This document shows, one piece after another, positions 20,974 to 27,809 of a DNA stretch of 48,732 nt (positions are counted from its first letter, which is position 1; each line of letters opens with the position of its first letter). Position numbers and translations under genes: made by a program. Source of the DNA: Planctomycetota bacterium (GTDB lineage Bacteria; Planctomycetota; MHYJ01; JACQXL01; JACRIJ01); the NCBI GenBank assembly GCA_016220095.1, contig JACRIJ010000053.1, positions 1-48,732 on the forward strand, read 5' to 3'. The notes below the pieces were generated by a model. It had not been told where the DNA came from. It saw only the letters and a program-made list of their open reading frames with translations, and did not search any database.

Positions 20974-21059
20974 TGATTTAATGATCTTTTGACTGGATGA
21001 CTTGATGATTTACGATTACGTGTCCTTCGCCAATCACCAAATCATCCAGTCATTAAATC
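20974..21059. repeat. Inverted pair of family D heptamer arrays
   Basis: A plus-strand array of 7-base units (TGATTTA, ATGATCT, TTTGACT, GGATGAC, TTGATGA and on) runs from 20974 to about 21022. A related minus-strand array fills 21031-21059. The two arms can pair (for example GACTGGATGA with TCATCCAGTC, and GATTTAA with TTAAATC), giving a large imperfect hairpin between trxA and carB. The plus-oriented arm closely matches a second copy at 44696-44744. Confidence 0.75.
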
Positions 21060-21068
21060 CCAGCGGTA

Positions 21069-21179
21069 CTTCCTTCTACGTTTTCCCTTCTTCCTTCTCG
21101 TCCGTTTAAACGGAAACCGGGAACCGTGTCACGGGAAACGAACAACGTCCTTCATTATTTATTTTTCATTCTTCATTTT
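21069..21179. repeat. Composite heptamer tract behind trxA
   Basis: From 21069 to 21152 twelve successive 7-base units share one register: first pyrimidine-rich (CTTCCTT-like), then CGGGAAC-like from 21111. From 21152 to 21179 four family H units (TCATTTT on plus, AAAATGA on minus) follow, shifted by one base. The last contains the TGA stop of trxA (21173-21175). Degeneracy is high in the first part, so unit boundaries there are less certain. Confidence 0.65.
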
Positions 21180-21502
21180 GCGTACTTATCAAGCGCCTTC
21201 TGAAGGTCGCCCATGCTCCGCGCGCCGACAAACTGTTCCTTAACATCGCCCTTTTCAAAAAGGAACATGGAAGGAATGCCGCTTATGCCGTACCTGCCCA
21301 TAGTATCGGGATTCTCGTCGGCATTGACCTTGCAAACCTTTATCTTGCCTTCGTATTGGACGGCTAATTTTTCCATTACCGGCGACATCATCTGGCACGG
21401 GCCGCACCACGGCGCCCAGAAATCAACAAATGCCGGTTTGTCGCTCTTTAAAACTTCATTTTCAAACGTGTCATCTGTGACATCAAGTATTTTTCCTGAC
21501 AT
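21173..21502 (-). CDS. trxA: Thioredoxin
   Basis: Cytoplasmic dithiol/disulfide oxidoreductase. From the ATG at 21502 the protein has 109 aa, the normal thioredoxin length, with the active site WCGPC at residues 32-36 and the later cis-proline segment GISGIPSMFLF. The frame stays open 13 codons further upstream, but GGAGG at 21509-21513 lies 6 nt before this ATG and the MSGKILDVTDDTF start fits the family. It is separated from carB by about 230 nt of repeat DNA. Its stop codon is part of a heptamer array. Confidence 0.96.
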   Translation of the reverse strand: MSGKILDVTDDTFENEVLKSDKPAFVDFWAPWCGPCQMMSPVMEKLAVQYEGKIKVCKVNADENPDTMGRYGISGIPSMFLFEKGDVKEQFVGARSMGDLQKALDKYAK

Positions 21503-21531
21503 ATAAAACCTCCAGTTTTTAAATAGATTAT

Positions 21532-21553
21532 GGGCGAACACACAGATTCGCCC
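21532..21553. repeat. GGGCGAA/TTCGCCC palindromic repeat
   Basis: GGGCGAA (21532-21538) and TTCGCCC (21547-21553) pair perfectly around an 8-nt centre and are followed by CTACG. The form resembles dispersed palindromic repeats of other environmental genomes. It lies 30 nt upstream of the trxA start, so it would be near or in the trxA promoter or leader. Confidence 0.6.
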
Positions 21554-21643
21554 CTACGAGTCCGTAACCAACACTACGACGTTTTTTTGCCACTCCCTGC
21601 GCGGGATCCCTTACATTAATATTATACTAAGGAAAAGGGAGAA

Positions 21644-21726
21644 GGCGCGAAGTCACGAAGATTTGCGTAAAGAACGTTAAGTGCAAGTCATTATGCCCAA
21701 ACATGCGTACTTCGTGTCCTCGTGGC
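21644..21726. repeat. CACGAAG-arm inverted element, copy 1 (83 bp)
   Basis: The left arm (21644-21660, GGCGCGAAGTCACGAAG) and right arm (21710-21726, reverse complement GCCACGAGGACACGAAG) match at 13 of 17 positions. The centre is unrelated to the other copies apart from an AACGTTAA motif. The right arm runs into an A-rich stretch. Confidence 0.65.
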
Positions 21727-21846
21727 AAAAAATTTATTTTTGCAAGGATGTTATTTTAACATAAACGAAATGAAAAGCAAGCATTTTTTTACTTAGAATG
21801 TAAGGCCTTAGTGAAGAAGGGTTTTCAAGTTCCCCGCGGTATTTCG

Positions 21847-21874
21847 GTAGAGACTTGCCATGGCAAGTCTCTAC
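21847..21874. repeat. 28-bp perfect palindrome
   Basis: A perfect palindrome with half-site GTAGAGACTTGCCA and no loop. It resembles the GTAGAGAC-type palindromes dispersed in many cyanobacterial and environmental genomes. It lies in the non-coding gap and is not followed by a U-run. Confidence 0.75.
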
Positions 21875-22064
21875 ATAATCATTGGGCATTTTAATATATA
21901 TGTTATTTTCTTCACTCACCTTCACTGAGAACGCGTGAAATAATATCATAGAACAGCCATGAAACGCGCAAATATTCGCCCTTATGGCAGATTTATGAGA
22001 TTTTTTCACACGTTCTGAGGCGATACCTTAAAATTGCATGGAACCGGATTGCACAAACCTTAAA

Positions 22065-22086
22065 CAATATTGAACAACGTTTGAAC
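22065..22086 (-). repeat. 22-bp repeat shared with 38442-38463
   Basis: On the minus strand this stretch is identical to 38442-38463 at 21 of 22 positions (core CGTTGTTCAATATTG). It lies about 45 nt downstream of the non-catalytic M16 gene. Confidence 0.6.
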
Positions 22087-22131
22087 GGGAACCTCAGCCT
22101 GAAGTTCCAACTTAAGGCATTTGTAAAATAT

Positions 22132-23583
22132 TTACTTATCCTTCAGCTCCGTAATTTCCCCCACGCCCGATATCCGGCTGAATATCTCGTCTCTCCTGCC
22201 GACAATTGAAATGGTCAGTCTGTCCGGCGTAAAATATTTCTTTGCCGCCGTTAGAAGGCCTTCTCTGCTTAACCTCTGTATATTGTCCAGATATTTGTCA
22301 TAGAAATCAGCGTCCATCTCGTATAATTCCAGGTCCATAAAATTGGAAATCGTCCTGGCCGGTGTCTGAAACTGAAATATGAAATTGTTAGAGAGATAGT
22401 CCTTTGCAAATTCAAGCTCTTCCTCTTTCACCATGCCGACGCATATCTTGTTCAGGTTTTCCAGGACGAGCTTGAGTACCGCGGATGTATTCTCCGTTTC
22501 GGTCTGCAATTCCGCGTAGAATACGCCGGAGTCCTCAAAAAAAGAAAATTCGCTTCCTATGCCATAAGCATATCCTTTTTCCGAGCGTATCTGTTCAACC
22601 AGCCGCGATGAAAAACACCCGCCCAATATCGTATTCAAACACAGTAACGGAAAATACCCGTTATCTCTTTTGGGAACGCCTATCTGGCCTATTACCATAT
22701 AGCTCTGCTGGAGCTCCCTGTCGGACAGCAGAATCCTCAATCTGCCTTCTTCTTTTGCCATTTCAGGTATCGTCGGCGGATTAATCACATTGCCTTTCCA
22801 CGTTTCGCATTCCTTCGCAATTCTGCCGATAATGTCTTCTTTTGAAAAATCGCCCGCTATGCCCATGAGGGCATTGTTCGGCCTGTAGTATTTATAATGG
22901 AACGCGGTTATATCTTCACGGCTGATGGATTCTATGCATTCGCTTGTTCCGGCGGCCTCGCGGCCGTACGGGTGTTCCTTATATATATCTTTCAAAAAAT
23001 TCACATAGGCCGTATTGCCCGGATAATCCCTGATGCGCGCGAGTTCTTCTATGGCTATTTTTTTCTCATTCGCGGTAATTTCCGCCGTTAGGGCCGGATT
23101 CCGTATTATGTCAAAAAAAACAGGCATTATATCTGCCGCGTAATTGCTCAGAAATGCCGCTCTCATAACCGTAAAATCAGGACCCGCGGTTATGGAAAAT
23201 TCAACCTTTTTATTGTCAAACAAAGAAAACAATTCGTGCGAATCCATGCCGACAGTGCCGCCGGATTCTAAAACTGCCGCGGTAAGATTGGCCAGGCCGT
23301 ATTTCCCTGCCGGATCGTATTTAGAACCGGTCTTGAATTTCAGTATTATGGAAATAACCGGCGCGGAATGGTCTTCAAGCAGGTAAACAGGCAGGCCGTT
23401 GCCCATAACCAGCCTCTCCGGATGCGGTATCTTAAACTGCTGAACGGGTATTTTCAACTGCAGAGGATGCCTCGGGTTTTCTTCGCGTACGGGTTTTATG
23501 TCGGGCAAAGGCCTATTGCCGGCGCAATCGCCGCATAACAGCAGTAAACAACTCAATAAAATTGCCTTGGTTATTCGCGTCAT
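22132..23583 (-). CDS. M16 family peptidase-like protein, non-catalytic partner
   Basis: A 483-aa exported protein of the pitrilysin/insulinase (M16) fold. It has an N-terminal signal peptide (MTRITKAILLSCLLLLCGDC; Cys residues are present but do not form a standard lipobox). The zinc motif HxxEH is lost: the equivalent stretch reads GLANLTAAVLE, so it cannot bind zinc. The C-terminal M16 half is intact (LNTILGGCFSSRLVEQIRSEKGYAYG, a typical substrate-binding segment). It lies 50 nt after the catalytic M16 gene, and such pairs usually form a heterodimer in the periplasm. The gap carries a heptamer array. Confidence 0.92.
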   Translation of the reverse strand: MTRITKAILLSCLLLLCGDCAGNRPLPDIKPVREENPRHPLQLKIPVQQFKIPHPERLVMGNGLPVYLLEDHSAPVISIILKFKTGSKYDPAGKYGLANLTAAVLESGGTVGMDSHELFSLFDNKKVEFSITAGPDFTVMRAAFLSNYAADIMPVFFDIIRNPALTAEITANEKKIAIEELARIRDYPGNTAYVNFLKDIYKEHPYGREAAGTSECIESISREDITAFHYKYYRPNNALMGIAGDFSKEDIIGRIAKECETWKGNVINPPTIPEMAKEEGRLRILLSDRELQQSYMVIGQIGVPKRDNGYFPLLCLNTILGGCFSSRLVEQIRSEKGYAYGIGSEFSFFEDSGVFYAELQTETENTSAVLKLVLENLNKICVGMVKEEELEFAKDYLSNNFIFQFQTPARTISNFMDLELYEMDADFYDKYLDNIQRLSREGLLTAAKKYFTPDRLTISIVGRRDEIFSRISGVGEITELKDK

Positions 23584-23592
23584 ATTTATACC

Positions 23593-23648
23593 TTACTTAG
23601 TCCCGTCAGTCGTTCCTCGGTACTCACTACCCGCTACTCGCTACTCGT
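23593..23648 (-). repeat. Heptamer array, family A, at the catalytic M16 stop
   Basis: Eight 7-base units in register on the minus strand, consensus GCGAGTA (ACGAGTA, GCGAGTA, GCGGGTA, GTGAGTA, then more degenerate). The gene reads into the array and its last codons, AGT AGC GAG TAG, come from it, giving C-terminal SSE and the TAG stop at 23634-23636. Confidence 0.85.
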
Positions 23649-25121
23649 AAATACTACGGTCCTGTTTTCCTTTGTAAAATATTTCCGCGCTACCTGCTGA
23701 ATCAGCCCGGGGGTAACCTCGGAAAGCTTCTGTTCGTATTGGTTCACAAACCGCCAGGTGGAATTGAATTCAAATTCCGACAGCATATCGGCGATGCCTT
23801 CATTAGTCCTGAAAGACATCTTGAATCCCGCGGTCAGGCGCTCCTTTACTTTTTTAAGTTCCGTTGCCGAAACCGGCTCATTCTTCAGTTTTTCAATTTC
23901 TTCGTAAATGGCGCCTTCCACATCCTGGGCAGTGTAATCGGGAATTACGCTGGCCGAAATGACAAACAAATCCGGAAATTTCAGCGCACCCGAATCCGAA
24001 CTGATGTCAGCGCACATCGTTTTTTCCTGCACCAATTTCCCGGCCAGCATGGAAGTATCGCCGCCTGTGAGCAATTCGCTTATTATCTCAAGCGCTGTCT
24101 GGTCCTCATTGGCATATTCCGGCTTATGGTATCCTATAAGGAGGTACGGCTCAACATCAAAATCCGCCTCCACGCGTTTTTCGCCTTTTTGCCTGGGTTC
24201 CACGGTGGTTACCGCGGGCGGCTCCGGGCCCTTGGGTATGCGGCCGAAGTATTTTTTTACCATAGCCATGGCGTTTTCAAAGGTAACGTCGCCGACAATG
24301 ACTATAAAAGCGTTATTCGGCGCGTAAAATTTACTGAAATGCTCTTCCACGGCCTTTTTGCCGATTCTCTCAATGTCGGATTTCCAACCGCCGATAGGAG
24401 TCCTGTACGGATGCGCTTCAAAGGCCGTTGAATATAAGATATCGCCCATAGCGCTGTAAGGGTCGTCCTCGGAAAGGTTCTGTTCGTTCAGTACAACGGA
24501 ACGTTCCTGGTAAAATTCGCGGAACACCGGATGCAAAAGCTGTTCTGATTGAATAAGCGCCCATAGTTCAAGGCGATTCGCCGGCAAGGAACACAGGTAA
24601 TAAGTGCCGTCTTTAGAAGTCATGCCGTTCAGATTTGCGCCGCCATTGCGTTCATATATGCGCGTAAGCTCTTCACGAATAATCAATTGGTTTTCTTTTT
24701 CGTTAAGAATCTCAATTTCCTTCTGAAGCCGTCCGATTTTTGCGTTATCGCGCAATAATTCAGGCCTGCCGCGCTCATCATCCAGCTGTACCCATAAATG
24801 ATCAAGCCGGTCCAATACGGGTTTTTCTTCCTCATAATTTTTTGTGCCTATGACATCCGTGCCTTTGAACATAAGATGTTCCAGCAGGTGAGAAACGCCG
24901 GTAGTGCCCGGGGTTTCGTTTACCGAACCCGTACGGAAACACAGGTACGCGGCCAATACAGGAACGCTGTGGTTTTCAGCAACGATGACCTTGAGGCCGT
25001 TGGGAAGAGAATCCTCGGTGATTTTGAATTCCCCGCCGCCGGCGGATACGGATTGTCCGGCCCCAATGCCAAAGCAAACAATAAAACACGCTATAAGAAT
25101 ACTATATCTTTTTATCTTCAT
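23634..25121 (-). CDS. M16 family zinc metallopeptidase, catalytic partner
   Basis: Exported zinc-dependent peptidase of the pitrilysin/insulinase family, probably periplasmic, acting with the adjacent non-catalytic partner. The 495-aa protein has a signal peptide (about 1-27), the inverted zinc motif HLLEH at 78-82, and a likely third ligand Glu 213 in the SVVLNEQN segment. A charged helical insertion at about 95-150 separates the zinc helix from the NLNGMTSKDGTYY segment. The C-terminal M16 half is present. Its ATG overlaps the TGA of ilvE (ATGA), so translation is coupled. The last residues SSE and the stop codon derive from a heptamer array. Confidence 0.94.
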   Translation of the reverse strand: MKIKRYSILIACFIVCFGIGAGQSVSAGGGEFKITEDSLPNGLKVIVAENHSVPVLAAYLCFRTGSVNETPGTTGVSHLLEHLMFKGTDVIGTKNYEEEKPVLDRLDHLWVQLDDERGRPELLRDNAKIGRLQKEIEILNEKENQLIIREELTRIYERNGGANLNGMTSKDGTYYLCSLPANRLELWALIQSEQLLHPVFREFYQERSVVLNEQNLSEDDPYSAMGDILYSTAFEAHPYRTPIGGWKSDIERIGKKAVEEHFSKFYAPNNAFIVIVGDVTFENAMAMVKKYFGRIPKGPEPPAVTTVEPRQKGEKRVEADFDVEPYLLIGYHKPEYANEDQTALEIISELLTGGDTSMLAGKLVQEKTMCADISSDSGALKFPDLFVISASVIPDYTAQDVEGAIYEEIEKLKNEPVSATELKKVKERLTAGFKMSFRTNEGIADMLSEFEFNSTWRFVNQYEQKLSEVTPGLIQQVARKYFTKENRTVVFTSSE

Positions 25122-25138
25122 TTTTCATTTTCGTATAA
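25118..25138 (-). repeat. Short heptamer array, family H, at the ilvE stop
   Basis: Three 7-base units (plus-strand TCATTTT, TCATTTT, TCGTATA). The ilvE stop TGA (25118-25120) and the overlapping ATG of the M16 gene lie in the first unit. The same ending (TCATCCT, TCGTATA) occurs beside selC at 44838-44851. Confidence 0.6.
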
Positions 25139-26008
25139 CGGCGTCCCGGTGGTCCTCGTCAATTCCTGATATGCCTCTAAAAGTTTTTTGAAATGTTTGC
25201 CCGGCTTGCCGTCTCCGATAGGCCGCGCGTCTATTTCAATAACCGGTATCAATTCAGCGCCGGAGCCGGTCAGGAAACACTCATCCGCGCCATAGATATC
25301 ATGGACTGAAAAAGGCATCTCAACGACCTTATTGCCTATCTTTTTCGCTATCTCAATGACTGTATTACGGGTAATGCCTTCCAGGATGCCGATAAATGCC
25401 GGCGGCGTAACGAGTTTGCATTTCTGGTAAATAAATATATTATCTGCGGTGGCTTCCGTAACATAGCCTGAATCGTTCAGCATAATGCCCTCGTCGGCGC
25501 CGTAATGGATGGTTTCTATCTTAGCAAGGATATTATTGAGATAATTAAGCGATTTGATTTCGCAATTCAAGGAATCCGGCCTGGTGCGCCGCGTACTGCA
25601 GGTAACAACCTTAATCCCTTGTTCATATTTCTCCTTAGGATACAGCGCTATGGCATCGGCGATAATGACAATTGAAGGTTTACTGCATTTCCTCGGGTCA
25701 AGGCCGAGGTCGCCTATACCCCTGCTGACCACAAGCCGGATGTAAACATCTTTGAACCCGGTCTTGCGCGCAGTCTCAACCGTCAACCGCTTAACTTCCT
25801 CCTGCGACTTCGGAATATTAAGCATTATGGATTTCGCTGAAGTGAATAATCTTTCAATATGTTCGTCCAACCTGAATACCCTGCCGTTATAAGCCCTTAT
25901 GCCCTCAAAGACGCCGTCCCCGTAAAGAAATCCGTGGTCGTACACGCAGATCTTCGCATCTTCTCTCTTGGTGAAAAATTCACCATTAACGCTGACAACC
26001 AAACCCAT
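25118..26008 (-). CDS. ilvE: Branched-chain amino acid aminotransferase
   Basis: PLP fold-type IV transaminase for leucine, isoleucine and valine; cytoplasmic. The 296-aa protein begins MGLVVSVNGEF, the usual family start. The ATG at 26008 has GAGGAG 6 nt upstream, whereas an in-frame ATG at 26014 sits directly on that site. Landmarks are DHGFLYGDGVFEGIRAYNG (about 24-42), the catalytic lysine K152 in EIKSLNYLNN, and the late LEGITRNTVIE segment. A DAT- or ADC-lyase-like activity cannot be excluded by eye, but the sequence is most like IlvE. It overlaps the catalytic M16 gene by 4 nt; the metabolic link between the two is unclear. Confidence 0.93.
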   Translation of the reverse strand: MGLVVSVNGEFFTKREDAKICVYDHGFLYGDGVFEGIRAYNGRVFRLDEHIERLFTSAKSIMLNIPKSQEEVKRLTVETARKTGFKDVYIRLVVSRGIGDLGLDPRKCSKPSIVIIADAIALYPKEKYEQGIKVVTCSTRRTRPDSLNCEIKSLNYLNNILAKIETIHYGADEGIMLNDSGYVTEATADNIFIYQKCKLVTPPAFIGILEGITRNTVIEIAKKIGNKVVEMPFSVHDIYGADECFLTGSGAELIPVIEIDARPIGDGKPGKHFKKLLEAYQELTRTTGTPLYENEK

Positions 26009-26035
26009 AAGCATCTCCTCTTTTAAAGTTTACGA

Positions 26036-26063
26036 ATTATGCCACGAAGACACGATGTCACAA
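26036..26063 (-). promoter_or_regulatory. Candidate ilvE promoter inside a CACGAAG element
   Basis: On the minus strand TTGTGA (26063-26058) and CATAAT (26041-26036) are 16 nt apart. The -35 matches consensus at 4 of 6 positions and the -10 at 5 of 6. The spacer is the left arm of the CACGAAG element, so the repeat may have been co-opted as promoter DNA. Confidence 0.35.
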
Positions 26064-26127
26064 AGAGTGACGTGATAAACGATGTGCATCGGACATCGAT
26101 TAATAACCGTCCTTCGTGGCTTCGCGG
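26041..26127. repeat. CACGAAG-arm inverted element, copy 2 (87 bp)
   Basis: The left arm starts GCCACGAAGACACGATG (26041-26057); the right arm (26111-26127) is its imperfect reverse complement, matching at about 13 of 16 positions. The centre contains a GTCAC/GTGAC hairpin (26057-26071) and a CGATGT/ACATCG inverted repeat. Confidence 0.65.
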
Positions 26128-26198
26128 TAAAAAAACGTTCGTTTATCCTCTTTTAAGTGAAATTTTAAACAAATACCGTGAAAAGTCAAGACAAATTA

Positions 26199-26240
26199 AC
26201 AAGTAGCGAGGAGCGAGTAGCGGGTACCCAGGGACGAGAC
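26199..26240 (+). repeat. Heptamer array, family A, in a divergent gap
   Basis: Six 7-base units in register (ACAAGTA, GCGAGGA, GCGAGTA, GCGGGTA, CCCAGGG, ACGAGAC). The order of units resembles the family A arrays at 23593-23648 and 27678-27754, passing from GTA-type units to GGG and ACGA-type units. Confidence 0.75.
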
Positions 26241-26264
26241 GACGTACGAGACGAAAACTACGGC

Positions 26265-26327
26265 ACGAATCTTGAATCGCAAATTTCAAATCTCATATCT
26301 GAAATCTTATATCTTAAATTCCGTATC
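26265..26327 (-). repeat. Heptamer array, family B, nine units
   Basis: Nine 7-base units in strict register on the minus strand, from GATACGG to GATTCGT, with GATATAA, GATTTCA, GATATGA and GATTTGA between. Length is exactly 63 nt, the same as the family B array at 28301-28363, although the units differ. Confidence 0.8.
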
Positions 26328-26402
26328 CCCCCGTAACCCCAAAACTCCATAACTCCGTTATTTCGGTATTACTTTTCACCTGAACATACACTATTGCTTA
26401 AT

Positions 26403-27692
26403 ATGGAAAACACAATAACAGGTACAAGGTTTTTAGGCATCAATCTCGCCGAAGGCGTGCGAAGACGCAACCTTCTGGCAGTGATAGCCGTCGTATTCCT
26501 CGGCATGTTCTCGCTATTCCTGCTCATAGCCATATTCCAGAAATTTCTCATGACCCGATGTATTATCCCCAAAAACGTCATCCCCAGGAACGTCGGTTAT
26601 TTCATGGCGCTCCAGAATATCGCATACTTCATCGCTGCGCCTCTATGGGGACGGCTGTCGGACAAATACGGCCGGCGCAGGATTGCGGTATTCTGCTTCA
26701 TGTTCTCGGCGCTCGTATTCGCATTCGTCGGACTGACGCAGTCATTCTGGGAGATGTTTGCCGCAAAAGTATTCATGGGATTCTTTATTGCGGGCGCCGT
26801 ATCCACGGCCATGGCCGCAAGCGCGGATTACTGCCAGATGCGCGACCGCGCGAAAATCATGGGCCTGATGGGTACGGTAATCGGCACAGGCGCTGTCATA
26901 GGAATTCCAGCCGGAGCGATATTATTCAAAATTCACTTCTACCTGCCGTTTTTCGTACAGGCATTCCTTTATATCGTATGCGCGGTATTGTGCATAGCAT
27001 TCTTCAAACCCGGCCTCGCCTCCGCAGGCGCCATGCCGGGACACGGGCACGGACACCCCGGCGCCGGCGGTCCTCCGCCGCAAAAAGGCGGAAATAAAAT
27101 CCTTGAACTCCTGAAAATACCTAAGTTGCAGATATCTTACGCCTCCGCGTTCCTCTACGGCGGCGGGATGCAATTATCCATGGTAGTATTCATGCCATGG
27201 GGCGAATTGACCGCGGGCCTGTCAAGCAAAAAATTAAGCATATACCTGGCCATAAGCGGATTGGTATTCACAATCCTTGTAGCATTTGCCGGCTGGCTGT
27301 CGCAGAAATTCGGAAACATGCGCATGATAATGTTCGGGCTTTTCGGGCTGTGCGTCAATTATTTAATATTGGCATTTGTTGATAATACTGCAATAGTCGT
27401 CTGGGGTTATGTGCTGACATCCATATTCTCAGCAAGCATCTACCCCAATGCGCTCGCGCTCGCTGTAAACTCCGTACCGCCGTACAACCGCGGCGTCTCC
27501 ATGGGCTGTTACCATTCCCTACGGTCCATAGGCGAAATTATATTCAGCTTGATTATCGGGGCAGTTATGGTATACTACGGCAAAAGAGGCGGCTTCGCCA
27601 TACCCGCGGCAGTCGCGGGATTAATCGGATTATACACATTATATATGGTCATGGCGGAACGCAACCAACATAAAGTAGTGAGTAGTGAGTAG
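26403..27692 (+). CDS. Major facilitator superfamily transporter
   Basis: Inner-membrane secondary transporter; substrate unknown. The 429-aa protein has twelve predicted membrane segments. The loop after TM2 carries the MFS motif A GRLSDKYGRRR (83-93). The central cytoplasmic loop (about 203-227) is rich in Gly, His and Pro (PGHGHGHPGAGG), a possible metal-binding stretch. The ATG at 26403 is chosen over a TTG at 26394; no good ribosome site is seen for either. The last residues VVSSE and the TAG stop are encoded by a heptamer array. The next plus-strand gene encodes a flavoprotein with its own ribosome site. Confidence 0.9.
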   Translation: MENTITGTRFLGINLAEGVRRRNLLAVIAVVFLGMFSLFLLIAIFQKFLMTRCIIPKNVIPRNVGYFMALQNIAYFIAAPLWGRLSDKYGRRRIAVFCFMFSALVFAFVGLTQSFWEMFAAKVFMGFFIAGAVSTAMAASADYCQMRDRAKIMGLMGTVIGTGAVIGIPAGAILFKIHFYLPFFVQAFLYIVCAVLCIAFFKPGLASAGAMPGHGHGHPGAGGPPPQKGGNKILELLKIPKLQISYASAFLYGGGMQLSMVVFMPWGELTAGLSSKKLSIYLAISGLVFTILVAFAGWLSQKFGNMRMIMFGLFGLCVNYLILAFVDNTAIVVWGYVLTSIFSASIYPNALALAVNSVPPYNRGVSMGCYHSLRSIGEIIFSLIIGAVMVYYGKRGGFAIPAAVAGLIGLYTLYMVMAERNQHKVVSSE

Positions 27693-27754
27693 CGAGGGAC
27701 GACGGACGAGTGAGAAGTGACCAGTGGTCAGTGGGCAGTGAACAGTAAGCAGTA
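27678..27754 (+). repeat. Heptamer array, family A, eleven units
   Basis: Eleven 7-base units in strict register: GTGAGTA twice, GCGAGGG, ACGACGG, ACGAGTG, AGAAGTG, ACCAGTG, GTCAGTG, GGCAGTG, AACAGTA, AGCAGTA. The consensus drifts from GTGAGTA to xxCAGTG along the array. The first three units encode the end of the MFS protein and supply its TAG stop (27690-27692). Confidence 0.88.
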
Positions 27755-27809
27755 CTATCTTATAATCTTTAATCCGGTAATCTTAAAATCGATTTTGGAG
27801 GACTTAAAT

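Larger units (their letters stand above)
21503..22131. other. Repeat-rich intergenic region
   Basis: About 630 nt without a credible gene, between trxA and the non-catalytic M16 gene. It contains a GGGCGAA/TTCGCCC hairpin, a CACGAAG-arm element, a 28-bp perfect palindrome, a GGAAC/GTTCC inverted repeat near 22088-22108 and a copy of a 22-bp repeat shared with 38442-38463. A 91-codon open frame at 21734-22009 (minus) was rejected because it runs through the palindrome and lacks a ribosome site. Confidence 0.65.
26128..26402. other. Divergent intergenic region made of heptamer and octamer arrays
   Basis: Together with 26009-26127 this is the 394-nt gap between ilvE (minus) and the MFS gene (plus). 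It holds a family A array (26199-26240), a family B array in the opposite orientation (26265-26327), and an 8-base C/A-rich array (about 26328-26360). Little unrelated sequence remains, and no clear promoter for the MFS gene is visible. Confidence 0.65.

Noticed and set aside
21734-22009. 91-codon minus-strand open frame
   Set aside because: Crosses the 28-bp palindrome, has odd composition and no ribosome site; better explained as repeat DNA.
23739-24431. 230-codon plus-strand open frame opposite the catalytic M16 gene
   Set aside because: Antisense to a well-supported peptidase frame, with no recognisable domain.
27717-27809. Upstream GTG extending the PNPOx-like protein by 31 residues
   Set aside because: It would translate the heptamer array; the ATG at 27810 has a perfect GGAGG at 8 nt.
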